Shown here piece after piece: positions 7,819 to 16,700 of a stretch of DNA of 64,000 nt (positions are counted from its first letter, which is position 1; every line of letters starts with the position of its first letter). The DNA comes from Myxococcus hansupus. GTDB taxonomy: Bacteria > Myxococcota > Myxococcia > Myxococcales > Myxococcaceae. Both the position numbers and the translations under genes were made by a program. The stretch spans positions 4,980,501 to 5,044,500 of the forward strand of contig NZ_CP012109.1 in the NCBI RefSeq assembly GCF_000280925.3, in the 5' to 3' direction. The notes beneath the pieces are model-generated. The model was not told the DNA's origin. It was given only the letters and a program-made list of their open reading frames with translations, and searched no databases.

Positions 7819-9480
7819 CTACGGGATGGGGGCGGACTCCATCGGAAGGATCGCCGAGGCCACCGGCTCCAGCCGGCCGTCCTGGAGCCACGCCGTTCCC
7901 AGTTCCTCCAGGAGCCGGGACAGCGTCACCCCCACCAGCCGGTGCAGCTCCGCGTGGGCCTCGGGGGGCACCACGGGCTCCAGCCCCTTCCGGGCGCGCT
8001 CGGCCGCGGAGTCACGCACGCGCGGTGCGTCCGGGGTGCCCTCGAAGAGGCGCTGGCCCAGCTCCACCACGCGGCCCAGCGGGACCGGGCGTGGATCAGC
8101 GCGCTCCTCCAACACCGCCATGGCCACCACCGCGGCGAAGAGCCGCTCCACGCCCAGCGTCTCCAGGGACACACCGAAGCGCGCCAACGCCTCCCGGGCC
8201 GCGTCGTCGTTGCCGCCCAGGGCGCCGCGCAGCAAGGGAATCTGCGCCTCCGCGCGGGCCAGCAGCGCCTCGCTGGCGGCCAGCTCGCGACGGGAGCGGA
8301 ACGGCACCGGCTCCGCGCCCTCCACGCGCAGCGCCCGCCGGGGCCGCTTCTGCCGCAGCGCCACGATGGCGGCGGCCTCCTCCGGCAGCACCATCAGCAC
8401 GCCCTCCAGCAGGGCCCCCGGCAGCTTCATCAGCCGGTCCGCGCGGAACTTGAGCTGGAGCGTCAGGGAGAAGCCCGTCTGGAAGATGCGCCGCATGGGC
8501 GTGTCCCGCAGGACGTCCGTGGCGCGCTCCGTGTCCGCGCCCGTCAGGTGCTCGAGCCCCAGCGACAGGTAGTCGCGCACCGTCTCGCTGGCGCGGCGGA
8601 TGGCGTCCAGGTCTCCGGGGTCCGCCAGGTCCGCCACCAGCGCGGCGCTGGCCACCTCGCGCAGCTCGTCCTCCGCGTTCAGGGCCTCCATCAACGTCAG
8701 CCCCCGGAAGGCCGCTTCCAGGTAGTCCACGTGGCCTGACTGCGGCACCAGTCCGGGGCGCGCAGCGGCCGTGGGCGAAGGCGCCACGTCCATGCGGCTG
8801 AAGAGCGCCACGGCGTCCTCCAGTGACGGGAAGCCCAGGTCCGCGAGCCGGCCGCGGCGGAACTGGTACGCCGTCTCCTCCATCTCACTGGGCAGCTCCC
8901 AGCGCACCGCCTCCAGCAGGCGCACCGCCTCGAAGGGGTTCTCCGCCAGGAGGTCGTTGAGGAGCATCCGGACGGCGGACATCTCCACGCCCTCCACCTT
9001 GATTTCAATGAGGTAGCGCCCCTCGGGCGTCTCCATCGTCACGCCCGGCGGGTTGACGTCCGGGTTCTCCTCCAGGTCATGCACCTCGACGAACTCGCGC
9101 AGGAGGTACTCCACCACCTCCAGGTCCACCGCGTGCAGCTTGCGCAGGAACTCGGCCGTGTCATCCACCCCGCCCCGCGCCGCGCGCAGCCAGGTGAGGA
9201 CGGCGTGTGAGTCCAGCTTGTCGCGCTGCCAGCCGCCCAGGTCCACGAAGGCGCGGAACTGCCCGGGCGACGCGAGCTGCACCAGCTCCGTCGCGTCCGC
9301 CAGCCCCAGCTCCTGGATGGTGACGTAGAGGTCCTCGGCCGGCATCGAGCGGACCAGCGCCCGTGCCTCCGCGACATCCAGGAGGGCGTCCACGCGCTGA
9401 CGCGGGGACAGCCTCATCAACCGCTGACGCAGCTCCCGTGGGGCGAGCTGCACGTCCTTGCCATTTCCGTTCTCGGACAC
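7819..9480 (-). CDS. DUF6178 family protein
   Basis: A 553-residue soluble protein of unknown function, recognised as the DUF6178 family common in myxobacteria and related deltaproteobacteria. It is largely helical, with segments such as LRQRLMRLSPRQRVDALLD and LVRSMPAEDLYVTIQELG near the N-terminus. No catalytic motif is evident. I chose the GTG at 9480, which follows AGGGA by 8 nt and gives VSENGNGKD; longer in-frame extension upstream is not supported. It is followed by a 150-bp gap holding the sigma-54 promoter of the next gene. Confidence 0.7.
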   Translation of the reverse strand: MSENGNGKDVQLAPRELRQRLMRLSPRQRVDALLDVAEARALVRSMPAEDLYVTIQELGLADATELVQLASPGQFRAFVDLGGWQRDKLDSHAVLTWLRAARGGVDDTAEFLRKLHAVDLEVVEYLLREFVEVHDLEENPDVNPPGVTMETPEGRYLIEIKVEGVEMSAVRMLLNDLLAENPFEAVRLLEAVRWELPSEMEETAYQFRRGRLADLGFPSLEDAVALFSRMDVAPSPTAAARPGLVPQSGHVDYLEAAFRGLTLMEALNAEDELREVASAALVADLADPGDLDAIRRASETVRDYLSLGLEHLTGADTERATDVLRDTPMRRIFQTGFSLTLQLKFRADRLMKLPGALLEGVLMVLPEEAAAIVALRQKRPRRALRVEGAEPVPFRSRRELAASEALLARAEAQIPLLRGALGGNDDAAREALARFGVSLETLGVERLFAAVVAMAVLEERADPRPVPLGRVVELGQRLFEGTPDAPRVRDSAAERARKGLEPVVPPEAHAELHRLVGVTLSRLLEELGTAWLQDGRLEPVASAILPMESAPIP

Positions 9481-9563
9481 GGCGCGGTCCCTACCACAGC
9501 GACCCCCGGCCCGGGAGGGGAACCCCACCCCAAGCGGCCGTTACCCGATGGAGCCCTGCCCCG

Positions 9564-10184
9564 TCAGACGCGGGTGGACTTGCCGAAGGTGTCGAGCAGC
9601 GCGCCCCAGACCTCGTCCACGCCCAGCTTCTCCGTGGAGGAGAACGGGAGGATGACCTCCAGGGGGACGTCCATGGCCTTGGAGAGCTCAATCATGCGGG
9701 GCTTGCGGCGGGCCTTGGTGAGCCGGTCCACCTTGGTGGCCACCACCAGCACGCGGCGCTTGTGGGCATGGAGGTAGTCCAGCGTCGCCAGGTCGTCCGG
9801 CGTGGGGCCCACCTCCGAGTCGATGATGCTGACCACGGCCTCCAGGCGGTGCCGCTTCTCCAGGTAGGTGGTGATCATCTTCTCCCACTGGGCCTTGTCC
9901 GACTTGCTGGCCTTGGCGAAGCCATAGCCGGGCAGGTCCGCCAGGCGGAGCTGGTGGCGGATGCCGCCGCGCTCCAGCTCCACGTCGAAGAAGTTCAGCG
10001 TCCGGGTGCGCCCCGGCGTGTTGGACACACGCACCAGCTTCCTGCGGCCGGTGAGCGCGTTGATCATGGAGGACTTGCCCACGTTGGAGCGGCCGACGAA
10101 GGCCACCTCCGCCGTGTGGTCCGTCGGGTAGCCCTTGGGCTCCACGGCGGTGGTGACGAAGCGGGCGTCAATGAGCTTGATCAC
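9564..10184 (-). CDS. engB: Ribosome biogenesis GTP-binding protein EngB (YihA/YsxC)
   Basis: A 206-residue TRAFAC-class GTPase needed for large ribosomal subunit assembly. All G motifs are visible: G1 GRSNVGKS (31-38), a G2 Thr in NTPGRTRTLNFF, G3 DLPG, G4 TKVD and G5 SS. The length is normal for the family. Translation starts at GTG (10184), 4 nt after the TGA of the upstream cytochrome gene, so it is probably cotranscribed and coupled with it. Confidence 0.95.
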   Translation of the reverse strand: MIKLIDARFVTTAVEPKGYPTDHTAEVAFVGRSNVGKSSMINALTGRRKLVRVSNTPGRTRTLNFFDVELERGGIRHQLRLADLPGYGFAKASKSDKAQWEKMITTYLEKRHRLEAVVSIIDSEVGPTPDDLATLDYLHAHKRRVLVVATKVDRLTKARRKPRMIELSKAMDVPLEVILPFSSTEKLGVDEVWGALLDTFGKSTRV

Positions 10185-10188
10185 AACG

Positions 10189-10671
10189 TCATTTCTTGAC
10201 CGACGGATCCGTCCCGGCGGCGCGGCGGGCGCGCTCGGCGGACCAGTGGTCGATGGCCTTGAGCGACTCCTTGAAGTCGAACGGCCGTAGGGAGGGCGAC
10301 GAGGCGTCGTGGCAGGAGCGGCACTGCTTCTCCGACGGGTCCACCAGACCCACCAGGCGCGCCAGCTCCGAGTCCTTCATCACGTACTCGGGTGAGTAGT
10401 ACTGGCCCCCGCCGTGGCACGTTTCACAGGTGACATTCACGGTCGCCTGGGTGACCTGCTCCGGTGAATGGCAGGACAGACAGCGCCCGTCCTTCTTCTG
10501 CTGCTCGGTCAGCGAGCTCTCCGCCCGGGCATGCTTCGACTGCATCCAGGCGTCGTACGCCTCCGGGTGGCAGCCCTTGCAGCTATCCGGGCCTACGAAG
10601 TCCGCGCCCCCGGCCGCCCCAGCGGCGGCCAGCACGAGAAGGGAGAGAATCCTGATGCCAGGAACGCGCAT
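10189..10671 (-). CDS. Exported tetrahaem cytochrome c
   Basis: A 160-residue protein with a signal peptide (about 1-23) and four haem-c motifs: CKGCH (31-35), CLSCH, CETCH and CRSCH. The arrangement resembles small multihaem cytochromes of the c554/NapC-associated type. It should be periplasmic and carry electrons or sense redox state; its partner is not encoded next to it. The start MRVPGIRILSLLVLAAAG was chosen because it opens the signal peptide. It lies directly upstream of engB, which is not a usual functional partner. It is divergent from the BamE-like gene. Confidence 0.85.
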   Translation of the reverse strand: MRVPGIRILSLLVLAAAGAAGGADFVGPDSCKGCHPEAYDAWMQSKHARAESSLTEQQKKDGRCLSCHSPEQVTQATVNVTCETCHGGGQYYSPEYVMKDSELARLVGLVDPSEKQCRSCHDASSPSLRPFDFKESLKAIDHWSAERARRAAGTDPSVKK

Positions 10672-10800
10672 GTCCGCCGGAGTAGCAGAGCCCCCCGGAC
10701 GGGGCAAGGCGTCTCGTGGTTGAATGACCGGCAGAAACTTCCGTCGGGCTAGAGGGGTTGCTAGAGCCATGCCCGCCCGTACCACCAGGGAGGAGCCGTA

Positions 10801-11268
10801 ATGCGCATCCTGACCGTCCTTGCCGTGCTCACACTCGCCGTGCCCGCCGCCGCCAAGCCCTGGCAGGGAATCGAGCCGGGTGTGTCCAAGCGCGACGACA
10901 TCATCAAGAAGTTCGGCGAGCCGTCGCGCACCGTCCGGCAGGACGGCAAGGAGGTCATCGCCTATCTGGCCAAGGAGGCCATCAAGGGCACCACCCAGGC
11001 CCAGTTCAAGGTGGATCCGGAGACGCAGCTCATCGAGCGCATCGACGTGTTCCCCGGCCCCGTCATCGACAAGGAGACGGTGGAGAACAGCTACGGCCCC
11101 GCCTGCCCCTCCGGCGCCGCGCCCGCCACGCCCTGCTACCTGAAGAAGCTGACGGACGACTTCCGCACCTACTTCCTCTACCCGCGCCTGGGCCTGGCCA
11201 TCTTCTTCAACGAGGACGGCAAGACGGTTCAGTCGTTGACGTTCACCACGCAGAAGGCCGCGAAGTAG
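10801..11268 (+). CDS. Exported BamE/SmpA-like protein of unknown function
   Basis: A 155-residue secreted protein with a signal peptide (residues 1-18, ending AVPAAA). The mature N-terminus contains GIEPGVSKRDDIIKKFGEPS, which resembles the BamE/SmpA-type fold in which a helix is followed by G-x-P. There is no lipobox Cys, so it is probably soluble periplasmic. Two Cys residues in YGPACPSG and TPCYLKK may pair. GGGAGGAG lies 6 nt before the ATG. It is 10 nt upstream of coaE. The role is unknown. Confidence 0.65.
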   Translation: MRILTVLAVLTLAVPAAAKPWQGIEPGVSKRDDIIKKFGEPSRTVRQDGKEVIAYLAKEAIKGTTQAQFKVDPETQLIERIDVFPGPVIDKETVENSYGPACPSGAAPATPCYLKKLTDDFRTYFLYPRLGLAIFFNEDGKTVQSLTFTTQKAAK

Positions 11269-11278
11269 GCACGCGTCC

Positions 11279-11875
11279 GTGCACGTCTTTGGCCTGACGG
11301 GAGGCATCGCCTCCGGGAAGAGCACCGTCACCCGCGTCCTCCGGGAGCTGGGCGCGGTGGTGCTGGACGCGGACGTGATTGCCCGCGAGGTGGTGGAGCC
11401 CGGCACGCCGGGCCTCGCCGCGGTGGCCGCGCGCTTTCCGGGCGTCGTGGGCGCGGACGGCCGGTTGGACCGGGCGAAGCTGGGCGCGCGCGTCTTCGCC
11501 GACCCCGCCGAGCGCGCCGCGCTCAACGACATCACCCACCCGCTGGTGCGCCAGGCCTTCATGGACAAGCTCCAGGCGCTGGAGGCCCAGGGCGTGGCGC
11601 ACGTCGTCTACGACGTCCCGCTCCTCATCGAGAGCGGCATGCACGCCTGGATGGAGGGCGTGGCGGTGGTGTGGGTCCCCCGGGAGGTCCAGAAGGCCCG
11701 GCTGATGTCGCGGGATGGCCTGGATGACGCCGCCGCCGAGAGCCGGCTGGCCGCCCAGCTTCCCCTGGATGACAAGCGCGCGCACGCCACCTGGGTCATC
11801 GACAACAGCGGTGGACAGGACGCCACCCGGGCCCAGGTGGAAACGATGTGGCGCGCCATGCTCGCGCGCGGCTGA
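11279..11875 (+). CDS. coaE: Dephospho-CoA kinase
   Basis: Cytosolic kinase for the last step of coenzyme A synthesis (3'-phosphorylation of dephospho-CoA). It is 198 residues long, the usual size. The P-loop GGIASGKST lies at residues 8-16, DADVIAREV follows near 31, and PLLIESG near 117 is typical of CoaE. Translation starts at GTG. It is followed by an SDR and two dehydratase genes, a set that may serve acyl-CoA metabolism. Confidence 0.93.
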   Translation: MHVFGLTGGIASGKSTVTRVLRELGAVVLDADVIAREVVEPGTPGLAAVAARFPGVVGADGRLDRAKLGARVFADPAERAALNDITHPLVRQAFMDKLQALEAQGVAHVVYDVPLLIESGMHAWMEGVAVVWVPREVQKARLMSRDGLDDAAAESRLAAQLPLDDKRAHATWVIDNSGGQDATRAQVETMWRAMLARG

Positions 11876-11898
11876 GCGCCGGGTATGCTGCGCGCCGC

Positions 11899-13041
11899 AT
11901 GAGCGAGACGCGCAAGAAGTCCACGGCCGGGACGTACTTCCTCACCGGCTACCCCGGGTTCATCGGCAAGCGGCTGGTGGAACACATCGCCCGCGAGGAC
12001 CCCAAGGGGCACATCTACGCGCTGGTACAGCCCAAGTCCTTCAAGGAGGCGCAGCAGCACGCGGCCCGCGTGAAGGGCGCCAAGGTGGAGCTGCTCACCG
12101 GCGACGTGGTGGACATGCACCTGGGCCTGTCCGGCGAGGAGTATCAGCGCCTCTGCGAGCGGGTGACGGACATCTTCCACCTGGCGGCGGTGGCCCAGTT
12201 GGGCGTGGCCAAGGAGACCGCGTGGCGGGTGAACGTGGACGGCACCCGCAACATGCTGGAGCTGGCCCGGGACTGCGGGAAGCTGTCGCGCTTCAGCTAC
12301 TTCTCCACCTGCTACGTGTCCGGCGACCGCGTGGGCGTCATCGCCGAGGACGAGCTGGACCGGGGCCAGGCCTTCCGCAACGCCTACGAGGAGACGAAGT
12401 TCCAGGCGGAGCGGCTGGTGCAGCGCGCGGGCGCCACCCTGCCCATCACCGTCTTCCGTCCGTCCAGCGTGGTGGGTGATTCGCGCACGGGCGAAATCGA
12501 CCGCTTCGAGGGGCCCTACTACCTGGGCATCCTGCTGGTGACGTCCCCGCTGGTGGTCCCCCTCCCCCTGCCGGGCAACGGCGTGGCGCCGCTGAACGTG
12601 GTGCCGGTGGACTTCGTGGTGGAGGCCGTGTGGCGCCTGTCCAAGGACGCGCGCGCCCAGGGCAGCACCTTCCACCTGGTGGACCCCAACCCGATGAGCG
12701 CGCGGCGCGTGTACGAGCTCATCGCGGAGAAGTCGAACAAGAAGCTGCCGCGCTTCAACCTCTCCGCCCGGGCCGCGGACGTCATGCTGCGGCTGCCATT
12801 GCTGGAGAAGCTGGCCCGCCCGCAGCGCGCCGCCATCAGCTACGTCAACCACCTGGCCATCTACAACTGCCACAACACGCTGGAGCTGCTGGACGGCACC
12901 GGGGTGCGCTGCCCTCCCCTGGCGTCCTATCTGGACCAGCTCGTGGCCTACGTGCGGGAGCAGTACCGCAAGCGCCGCGAGGGTTCGGAAGAGGACGACC
13001 CGTTGGATCAGGGAATCGCGAGGGACGCGGAGGGTCACTGA
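11899..13041 (+). CDS. Extended SDR / NAD-dependent epimerase-reductase (thioester-reductase-like)
   Basis: A 380-residue extended short-chain dehydrogenase. The NAD(P) loop TGYPGFIG lies near residue 16. FHLAAVAQL follows near 93, and the active-site YEETK (Tyr-x3-Lys) near 163 has an upstream Ser in YFSTCYVSG. The FRPSSVVGDS segment and the C-terminal half resemble fatty acyl-CoA reductase/thioester reductase relatives. I chose the ATG at 11899 (MSETRKKS); an earlier start would overlap coaE. The substrate is unknown. The neighbours (coaE and two hot-dog dehydratases) suggest acyl-thioester chemistry. Confidence 0.8.
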   Translation: MSETRKKSTAGTYFLTGYPGFIGKRLVEHIAREDPKGHIYALVQPKSFKEAQQHAARVKGAKVELLTGDVVDMHLGLSGEEYQRLCERVTDIFHLAAVAQLGVAKETAWRVNVDGTRNMLELARDCGKLSRFSYFSTCYVSGDRVGVIAEDELDRGQAFRNAYEETKFQAERLVQRAGATLPITVFRPSSVVGDSRTGEIDRFEGPYYLGILLVTSPLVVPLPLPGNGVAPLNVVPVDFVVEAVWRLSKDARAQGSTFHLVDPNPMSARRVYELIAEKSNKKLPRFNLSARAADVMLRLPLLEKLARPQRAAISYVNHLAIYNCHNTLELLDGTGVRCPPLASYLDQLVAYVREQYRKRREGSEEDDPLDQGIARDAEGH

Positions 13042-13077
13042 GTCCGCGCGGCGCAGCCGTGGTAAATCCAGGGCTCC

Positions 13078-13473
13078 ATGCCACGCACCTACCAGCCAGG
13101 CGACACGTTCACGCACGTCCGCGAGTGCGACCGGTACCGGCCGATTTATTACGCGGGCGCATCCGGGGACTACAACCCCATCCACATCGACCCGGAGGCG
13201 GGCGCCGCCGCCGGGCTCAACGGCAACATCCTCCAGGGGCTGTGCACCCTGGGCTGGGTGGTGGAGGCCATTGCCGGCTTCGTCGAGGATCCGGGGCGGG
13301 TGCGCCGGGTCAAGGCGCGCTTCTCGCGCCCCGTGCGGCCCGAGGACACCATCACGTTCCAGGGCCGCGTCACCCGTGTGCAGGACGGCCGTCTCACCGC
13401 GGACATCTCCGCCACCAACCAGCGCGGCGAGGACGTCCTGAAGGGCGCCATCGTCGAAGCCTCCATCGAGTAA
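13078..13473 (+). CDS. MaoC-like (R)-hydratase, HadB-type
   Basis: A 131-residue single hot-dog-fold dehydratase. The hydratase-2 motif is SGDYNPIHID (about 30-39), with the catalytic Asp/His pair inside it. It ends in a strand-rich segment typical of MaoC. It is followed 5 bp later by a second hot-dog protein; in the mycobacterial FAS-II HadAB/HadBC enzymes, one subunit of the pair carries the catalytic residues and this one fits that role. The substrate is probably a 3-hydroxyacyl thioester. Confidence 0.8.
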   Translation: MPRTYQPGDTFTHVRECDRYRPIYYAGASGDYNPIHIDPEAGAAAGLNGNILQGLCTLGWVVEAIAGFVEDPGRVRRVKARFSRPVRPEDTITFQGRVTRVQDGRLTADISATNQRGEDVLKGAIVEASIE

Positions 13474-13478
13474 CGCCC

Positions 13479-13958
13479 ATGGCCCTCGACAAGCGCTTCA
13501 TCGGCCGCGAATACGGCCCCTACCGCTACACCCTTGGCGAAGAGAAGATGCGCGAGTTCACCCTCGCGCTCGGCGGCGCGAAGCCCGGCGCCGGCACGCC
13601 GGGAGAGCCGCCCGCCCACGTCAGCCCGCTGCTCCACGACGCGCAGGCCGCGAAGGCGGGGCCGCATGGGGGCCTCATCGCCTTCCCCAGCTTCGCCGTC
13701 GTCTTCGCCATCCGCCCCTTCAGCGCCGCTATCGCCGACCCGGAGCTGAACATCAACATGCAGATGGTGGTGCACGGCGAGCAGGATTTGGAGTTCCTGG
13801 ACGTGATGCGCCCCGGTGACGTGATGACGACCACGGGCCGCATCGCGGACCTCTACGAGCGGGCCCGCATGGGCTTCGTCATCGTCACCAGCGAGTCGCG
13901 CAACCAGCACGGCACCCTCGTGGTGAAGGGGACGTGGACGGCCATCGTCCGCGGCTAG
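13479..13958 (+). CDS. HadA/HadC-like hot-dog dehydratase partner subunit
   Basis: A 159-residue hot-dog protein of the FAS1-dehydratase/MaoC_N type (MALDKRFIGREYGPYRYTLGEEKMREF opening). It lacks the D-x4-H hydratase motif and so is probably the non-catalytic, substrate-binding subunit of a heterodimer with the preceding MaoC protein. Segments GGLIAFPSFAVVF and EQDLEFLDVMRPGDVM are typical. It starts 5 bp after its partner. It converges with the TPR gene with a 3-bp gap. Confidence 0.78.
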   Translation: MALDKRFIGREYGPYRYTLGEEKMREFTLALGGAKPGAGTPGEPPAHVSPLLHDAQAAKAGPHGGLIAFPSFAVVFAIRPFSAAIADPELNINMQMVVHGEQDLEFLDVMRPGDVMTTTGRIADLYERARMGFVIVTSESRNQHGTLVVKGTWTAIVRG

Positions 13959-13961
13959 CCG

Positions 13962-14840
13962 TCACTTCGGGGCGATGACGCCTTCGTCGAGCAACTGAGC
14001 GAGGATGCGCGCGGTATCCAGCCGCGTCATCCCCGACAGCGAGAAGAGGTCCTCGTAGCTCACCGTGCCGTCAATCTGGGCCAGCACGAAGCCAGCGCGG
14101 TGGTCCAGGTTGAGCCAGATGATGTCGTCCGGCTGGAGCCGCACGGCGGGCACCCGTCCCAGGTCGCCCAGCTTGTTCTCCAGCCGCGACATCAACATCT
14201 GCTCGCTGCGCACCCGCAGCGCCTCCACCCGCGAGTCCGTGGGCGCCAGCTCCTTGGCCTTGAAGAGCAGGTCCACCGCGCCGGAGTGGTCGTCCAGCTC
14301 CAGCAGGTCCGCCGCTCCACGCAAGAGCAGGTCCAGCTCGCTCTCCACCGCGGGGAGACCGAACTCCTGCGTGTTCCCCTCCGGGACGCCGTACTCGTCG
14401 GTGTCGCCTGACGGGGTGACGACGGGCTCCTCGAAGTCGAGGTCCACGTCGCGCGCCAGCAACTCCATCACATCCGCGGGCGCGCCATCGGATGCGACGG
14501 GCAGCACCACCGGCGAGGCCTTGTTGTCACCGTCCTGCGGCCCCCCCTGCCCGTCCGCCCAGGCGCCCCAGTCCCCCTCCAGCACCGGCGCCACGGGCAG
14601 GTCCGCGGCCGTGGGCATCAGGCGTCCGGGCAGCGGCTCGGACTCGGGCGGCCGTTGGAAGGGCGAGGTCGTTCCCCGCGAAGCGGCACCCGAGGCCGCG
14701 GCCAGGTATTCACGCGCGCGAGCGTTGGCGGGGTCCAGCTCCAGCGCGCGCTCGAAGAGGCGCTGAGCGCCTTGCGAGTCGCCGCTGAGACGCAACCACA
14801 ACCCGGCCTCGATGAGCTGGTTCGCGCGCTGGGTGCTCAT
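13962..14840 (-). CDS. TPR protein, third gene of a DnaJ-DnaK-TPR operon
   Basis: A 292-residue acidic protein. One or two TPR motifs open it (about 8-50, AGLWLRLSGDSQGAQRLFERALELDPANARAREYL in outline). A disordered linker follows to about residue 155, then another TPR-like pair (LLELDDHSGAVDLLFKAKELAPTDSR in outline), and a C-terminal winged-helix-like segment after residue 225. Its ATG follows the DnaK stop codon with no gap, so it is almost certainly coupled to it. The role is unknown; the context suggests an adaptor for the adjacent Hsp70. Confidence 0.7.
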   Translation of the reverse strand: MSTQRANQLIEAGLWLRLSGDSQGAQRLFERALELDPANARAREYLAAASGAASRGTTSPFQRPPESEPLPGRLMPTAADLPVAPVLEGDWGAWADGQGGPQDGDNKASPVVLPVASDGAPADVMELLARDVDLDFEEPVVTPSGDTDEYGVPEGNTQEFGLPAVESELDLLLRGAADLLELDDHSGAVDLLFKAKELAPTDSRVEALRVRSEQMLMSRLENKLGDLGRVPAVRLQPDDIIWLNLDHRAGFVLAQIDGTVSYEDLFSLSGMTRLDTARILAQLLDEGVIAPK

Positions 14841-16682
14841 CTACCGCCCCGTGCCACTGACCGCGGGCCCCTTGAGCTGCGTCAGGCACCCGGTGAGCAA
14901 CTCACACGCCCGAGCCAGCGCCGCCACGTCCTCGCCGGCGCGGACCGCGCGCGCGTGCTCCAGCACCTGCTCCGCGCGAGGCATGACATCCGGCGCCAAC
15001 CCACCCCCGCCCGGGAGCAGCCGCGCCCGCGTCAGCGCATCCACCACGTCGCGCGCCAGCGAATCCAGCTCCACCCGCCGCGTCTTCAGTTCGTCCGACG
15101 CGCGGGCCGCGAGCAGGTACTCGCGCTGCTCGTCCATGATGCGCTGGAGTTCCTCTTCCGTGAGGCCGCTGGACGCGGTGACGGTGATGGACTGGCGCAG
15201 CCCCGTCTCGCGGTCCTTCGCGTGGACGGAGACGATGCCCTCCGCGTTGATGTCGAACGTGACGTCAATCTCCACCTGGCCCCGAGGCGCCTCGCGCAGG
15301 CCGGTGAGGACGAACTCGCCCAGCAGCTCGTTCTGGTGCGCCAGGTCGTGCTCGCCCTGGAGCACCATGATCTTCACCACGCGCTGGAAGTCCTTCGACG
15401 TGGCGAAGACCTCCGTGGCGGAGGTGGGCACCGTGGTGTTCTTGGGGATGAGCCGGCGCACCGACCCACCGGCAATGGCCACGCCCAGGCTCTGCGGCGT
15501 CACGTCCAGGAGCAGCAGCTCGTGCTCCGGCTGCACCAGCGCGTACGCCTGAATCGCGGCGCCCAGGGCGACGACTTCATCCGGGTGCACGCCCTTGCAG
15601 GGCTCGCGGCGGAAGTAGCCGCGCACGGCCTCGACGATTTTGGGCATGCGCGACATGCCACCGACGAGGATGACCTCCTTGAGCTCGGAGGCGCGCACAC
15701 CCGCCTCGCCCAGCACCTCGGTGGTGATGCCCACCACCCGCTCGGCCAAATCGGACGTCAGGTCGTCCAGCTTCTCGCGGCTCAGCGTGGACTGAAGATG
15801 GAGCGCGGCGCCGCCACCGGGCGGCGTGCAGATGAAGGGCAGGTTGAGCGCCGCCTCCTTCACGCTGGACAGCTCCACCTTGGCCTTCTCCGCCGCGTCC
15901 TTGAGCCGCTGCAACGCCATGCGGTCCTTGCGCAGGTCGATGCCGTGCTCCTTCGCGAAGCCGAAGACGAGCCACTCGATGATGCGGTTGTCCCAGTCCT
16001 CGCCGCCCAGGTACGTGTCGCCGCCGGTGCCCACCACGTCGAAGACGCCCTGGGAAATCTCCAGCACGGACACGTCGAAGGTGCCGCCGCCCAGGTCCAG
16101 CACCGCCACGCGTCCGTTCACCGTGCGGCCGAAGCCGTAGGCCAGCGCCGCCGCCGTGGGCTCGTTGATGATGCGCAGCACGTCCAGCCCGGCGATGCGG
16201 CCCGCGTCCTTGGTCGCCTGTCGCTGGGCGTCGTTGAAGTAGGCCGGCACGGTGATGACGGCCTTGCTGACGGGCCGGCCGAAGTGCGCCTCCGCGTCTG
16301 ACTTCAGCTCCTGGAGGATCATGGCGCTGATCTCCGGAACCGACAGGTCCTTGCCCCCCATGCGGATGCGCAAGTCGTCGTGCTGCCCCGCGACGACCTC
16401 GTAGGGCAGCGAGCGCAGCGCGTCCTGCACCTCGTGCGAGGAGAACTTCCGGCCGATGAGCCGCTTGGCGGCGTACACCGTCTCCTGGGGATTGGTGATG
16501 GCCTGACGCTTGGCGATGCCGCCCACCAGGCGCTTGCCATTCTTCGCCATGGCGAGGACGGAGGGCGTGAGGCCCTGCCCCGTGCGGTTCTTGATGACCA
16601 CGGGTTGGCCGTCCTGGACGGTGGCGACGATGCTGTTCGTCGTTCCCAGGTCGATGCCAATGAGAGGTTCGGGCTCAGCCAT
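14841..16682 (-). CDS. DnaK-like Hsp70 chaperone (paralogue, not the grpE-dnaK-dnaJ copy)
   Basis: A 613-residue Hsp70. The nucleotide-binding domain has [10 protein letters not shown] (8-17), [41 protein letters not shown] and [12 protein letters not shown]. The substrate-binding domain contains [12 protein letters not shown]. The lid is shortened and ends without the EEVD-like tail. It sits between a J-domain/TPR protein and a TPR protein, without grpE, so it is probably one of the specialised DnaK paralogues of myxobacteria (such as SglK or StkA) and not the housekeeping copy. Which paralogue it is cannot be decided from the sequence alone. Confidence 0.9.
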   Translation of the reverse strand: MAEPEPLIGIDLGTTNSIVATVQDGQPVVIKNRTGQGLTPSVLAMAKNGKRLVGGIAKRQAITNPQETVYAAKRLIGRKFSSHEVQDALRSLPYEVVAGQHDDLRIRMGGKDLSVPEISAMILQELKSDAEAHFGRPVSKAVITVPAYFNDAQRQATKDAGRIAGLDVLRIINEPTAAALAYGFGRTVNGRVAVLDLGGGTFDVSVLEISQGVFDVVGTGGDTYLGGEDWDNRIIEWLVFGFAKEHGIDLRKDRMALQRLKDAAEKAKVELSSVKEAALNLPFICTPPGGGAALHLQSTLSREKLDDLTSDLAERVVGITTEVLGEAGVRASELKEVILVGGMSRMPKIVEAVRGYFRREPCKGVHPDEVVALGAAIQAYALVQPEHELLLLDVTPQSLGVAIAGGSVRRLIPKNTTVPTSATEVFATSKDFQRVVKIMVLQGEHDLAHQNELLGEFVLTGLREAPRGQVEIDVTFDINAEGIVSVHAKDRETGLRQSITVTASSGLTEEELQRIMDEQREYLLAARASDELKTRRVELDSLARDVVDALTRARLLPGGGGLAPDVMPRAEQVLEHARAVRAGEDVAALARACELLTGCLTQLKGPAVSGTGR

Positions 16683-16700
16683 GGGGCAGCGTACTCACTC

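Noticed and set aside
6394-8739. A 781-codon plus-strand frame across the Wzy-like and DUF6178 genes
   Set aside because: His/Arg/Gln-rich shadow spanning two real genes and the sigma-54 promoter between them.
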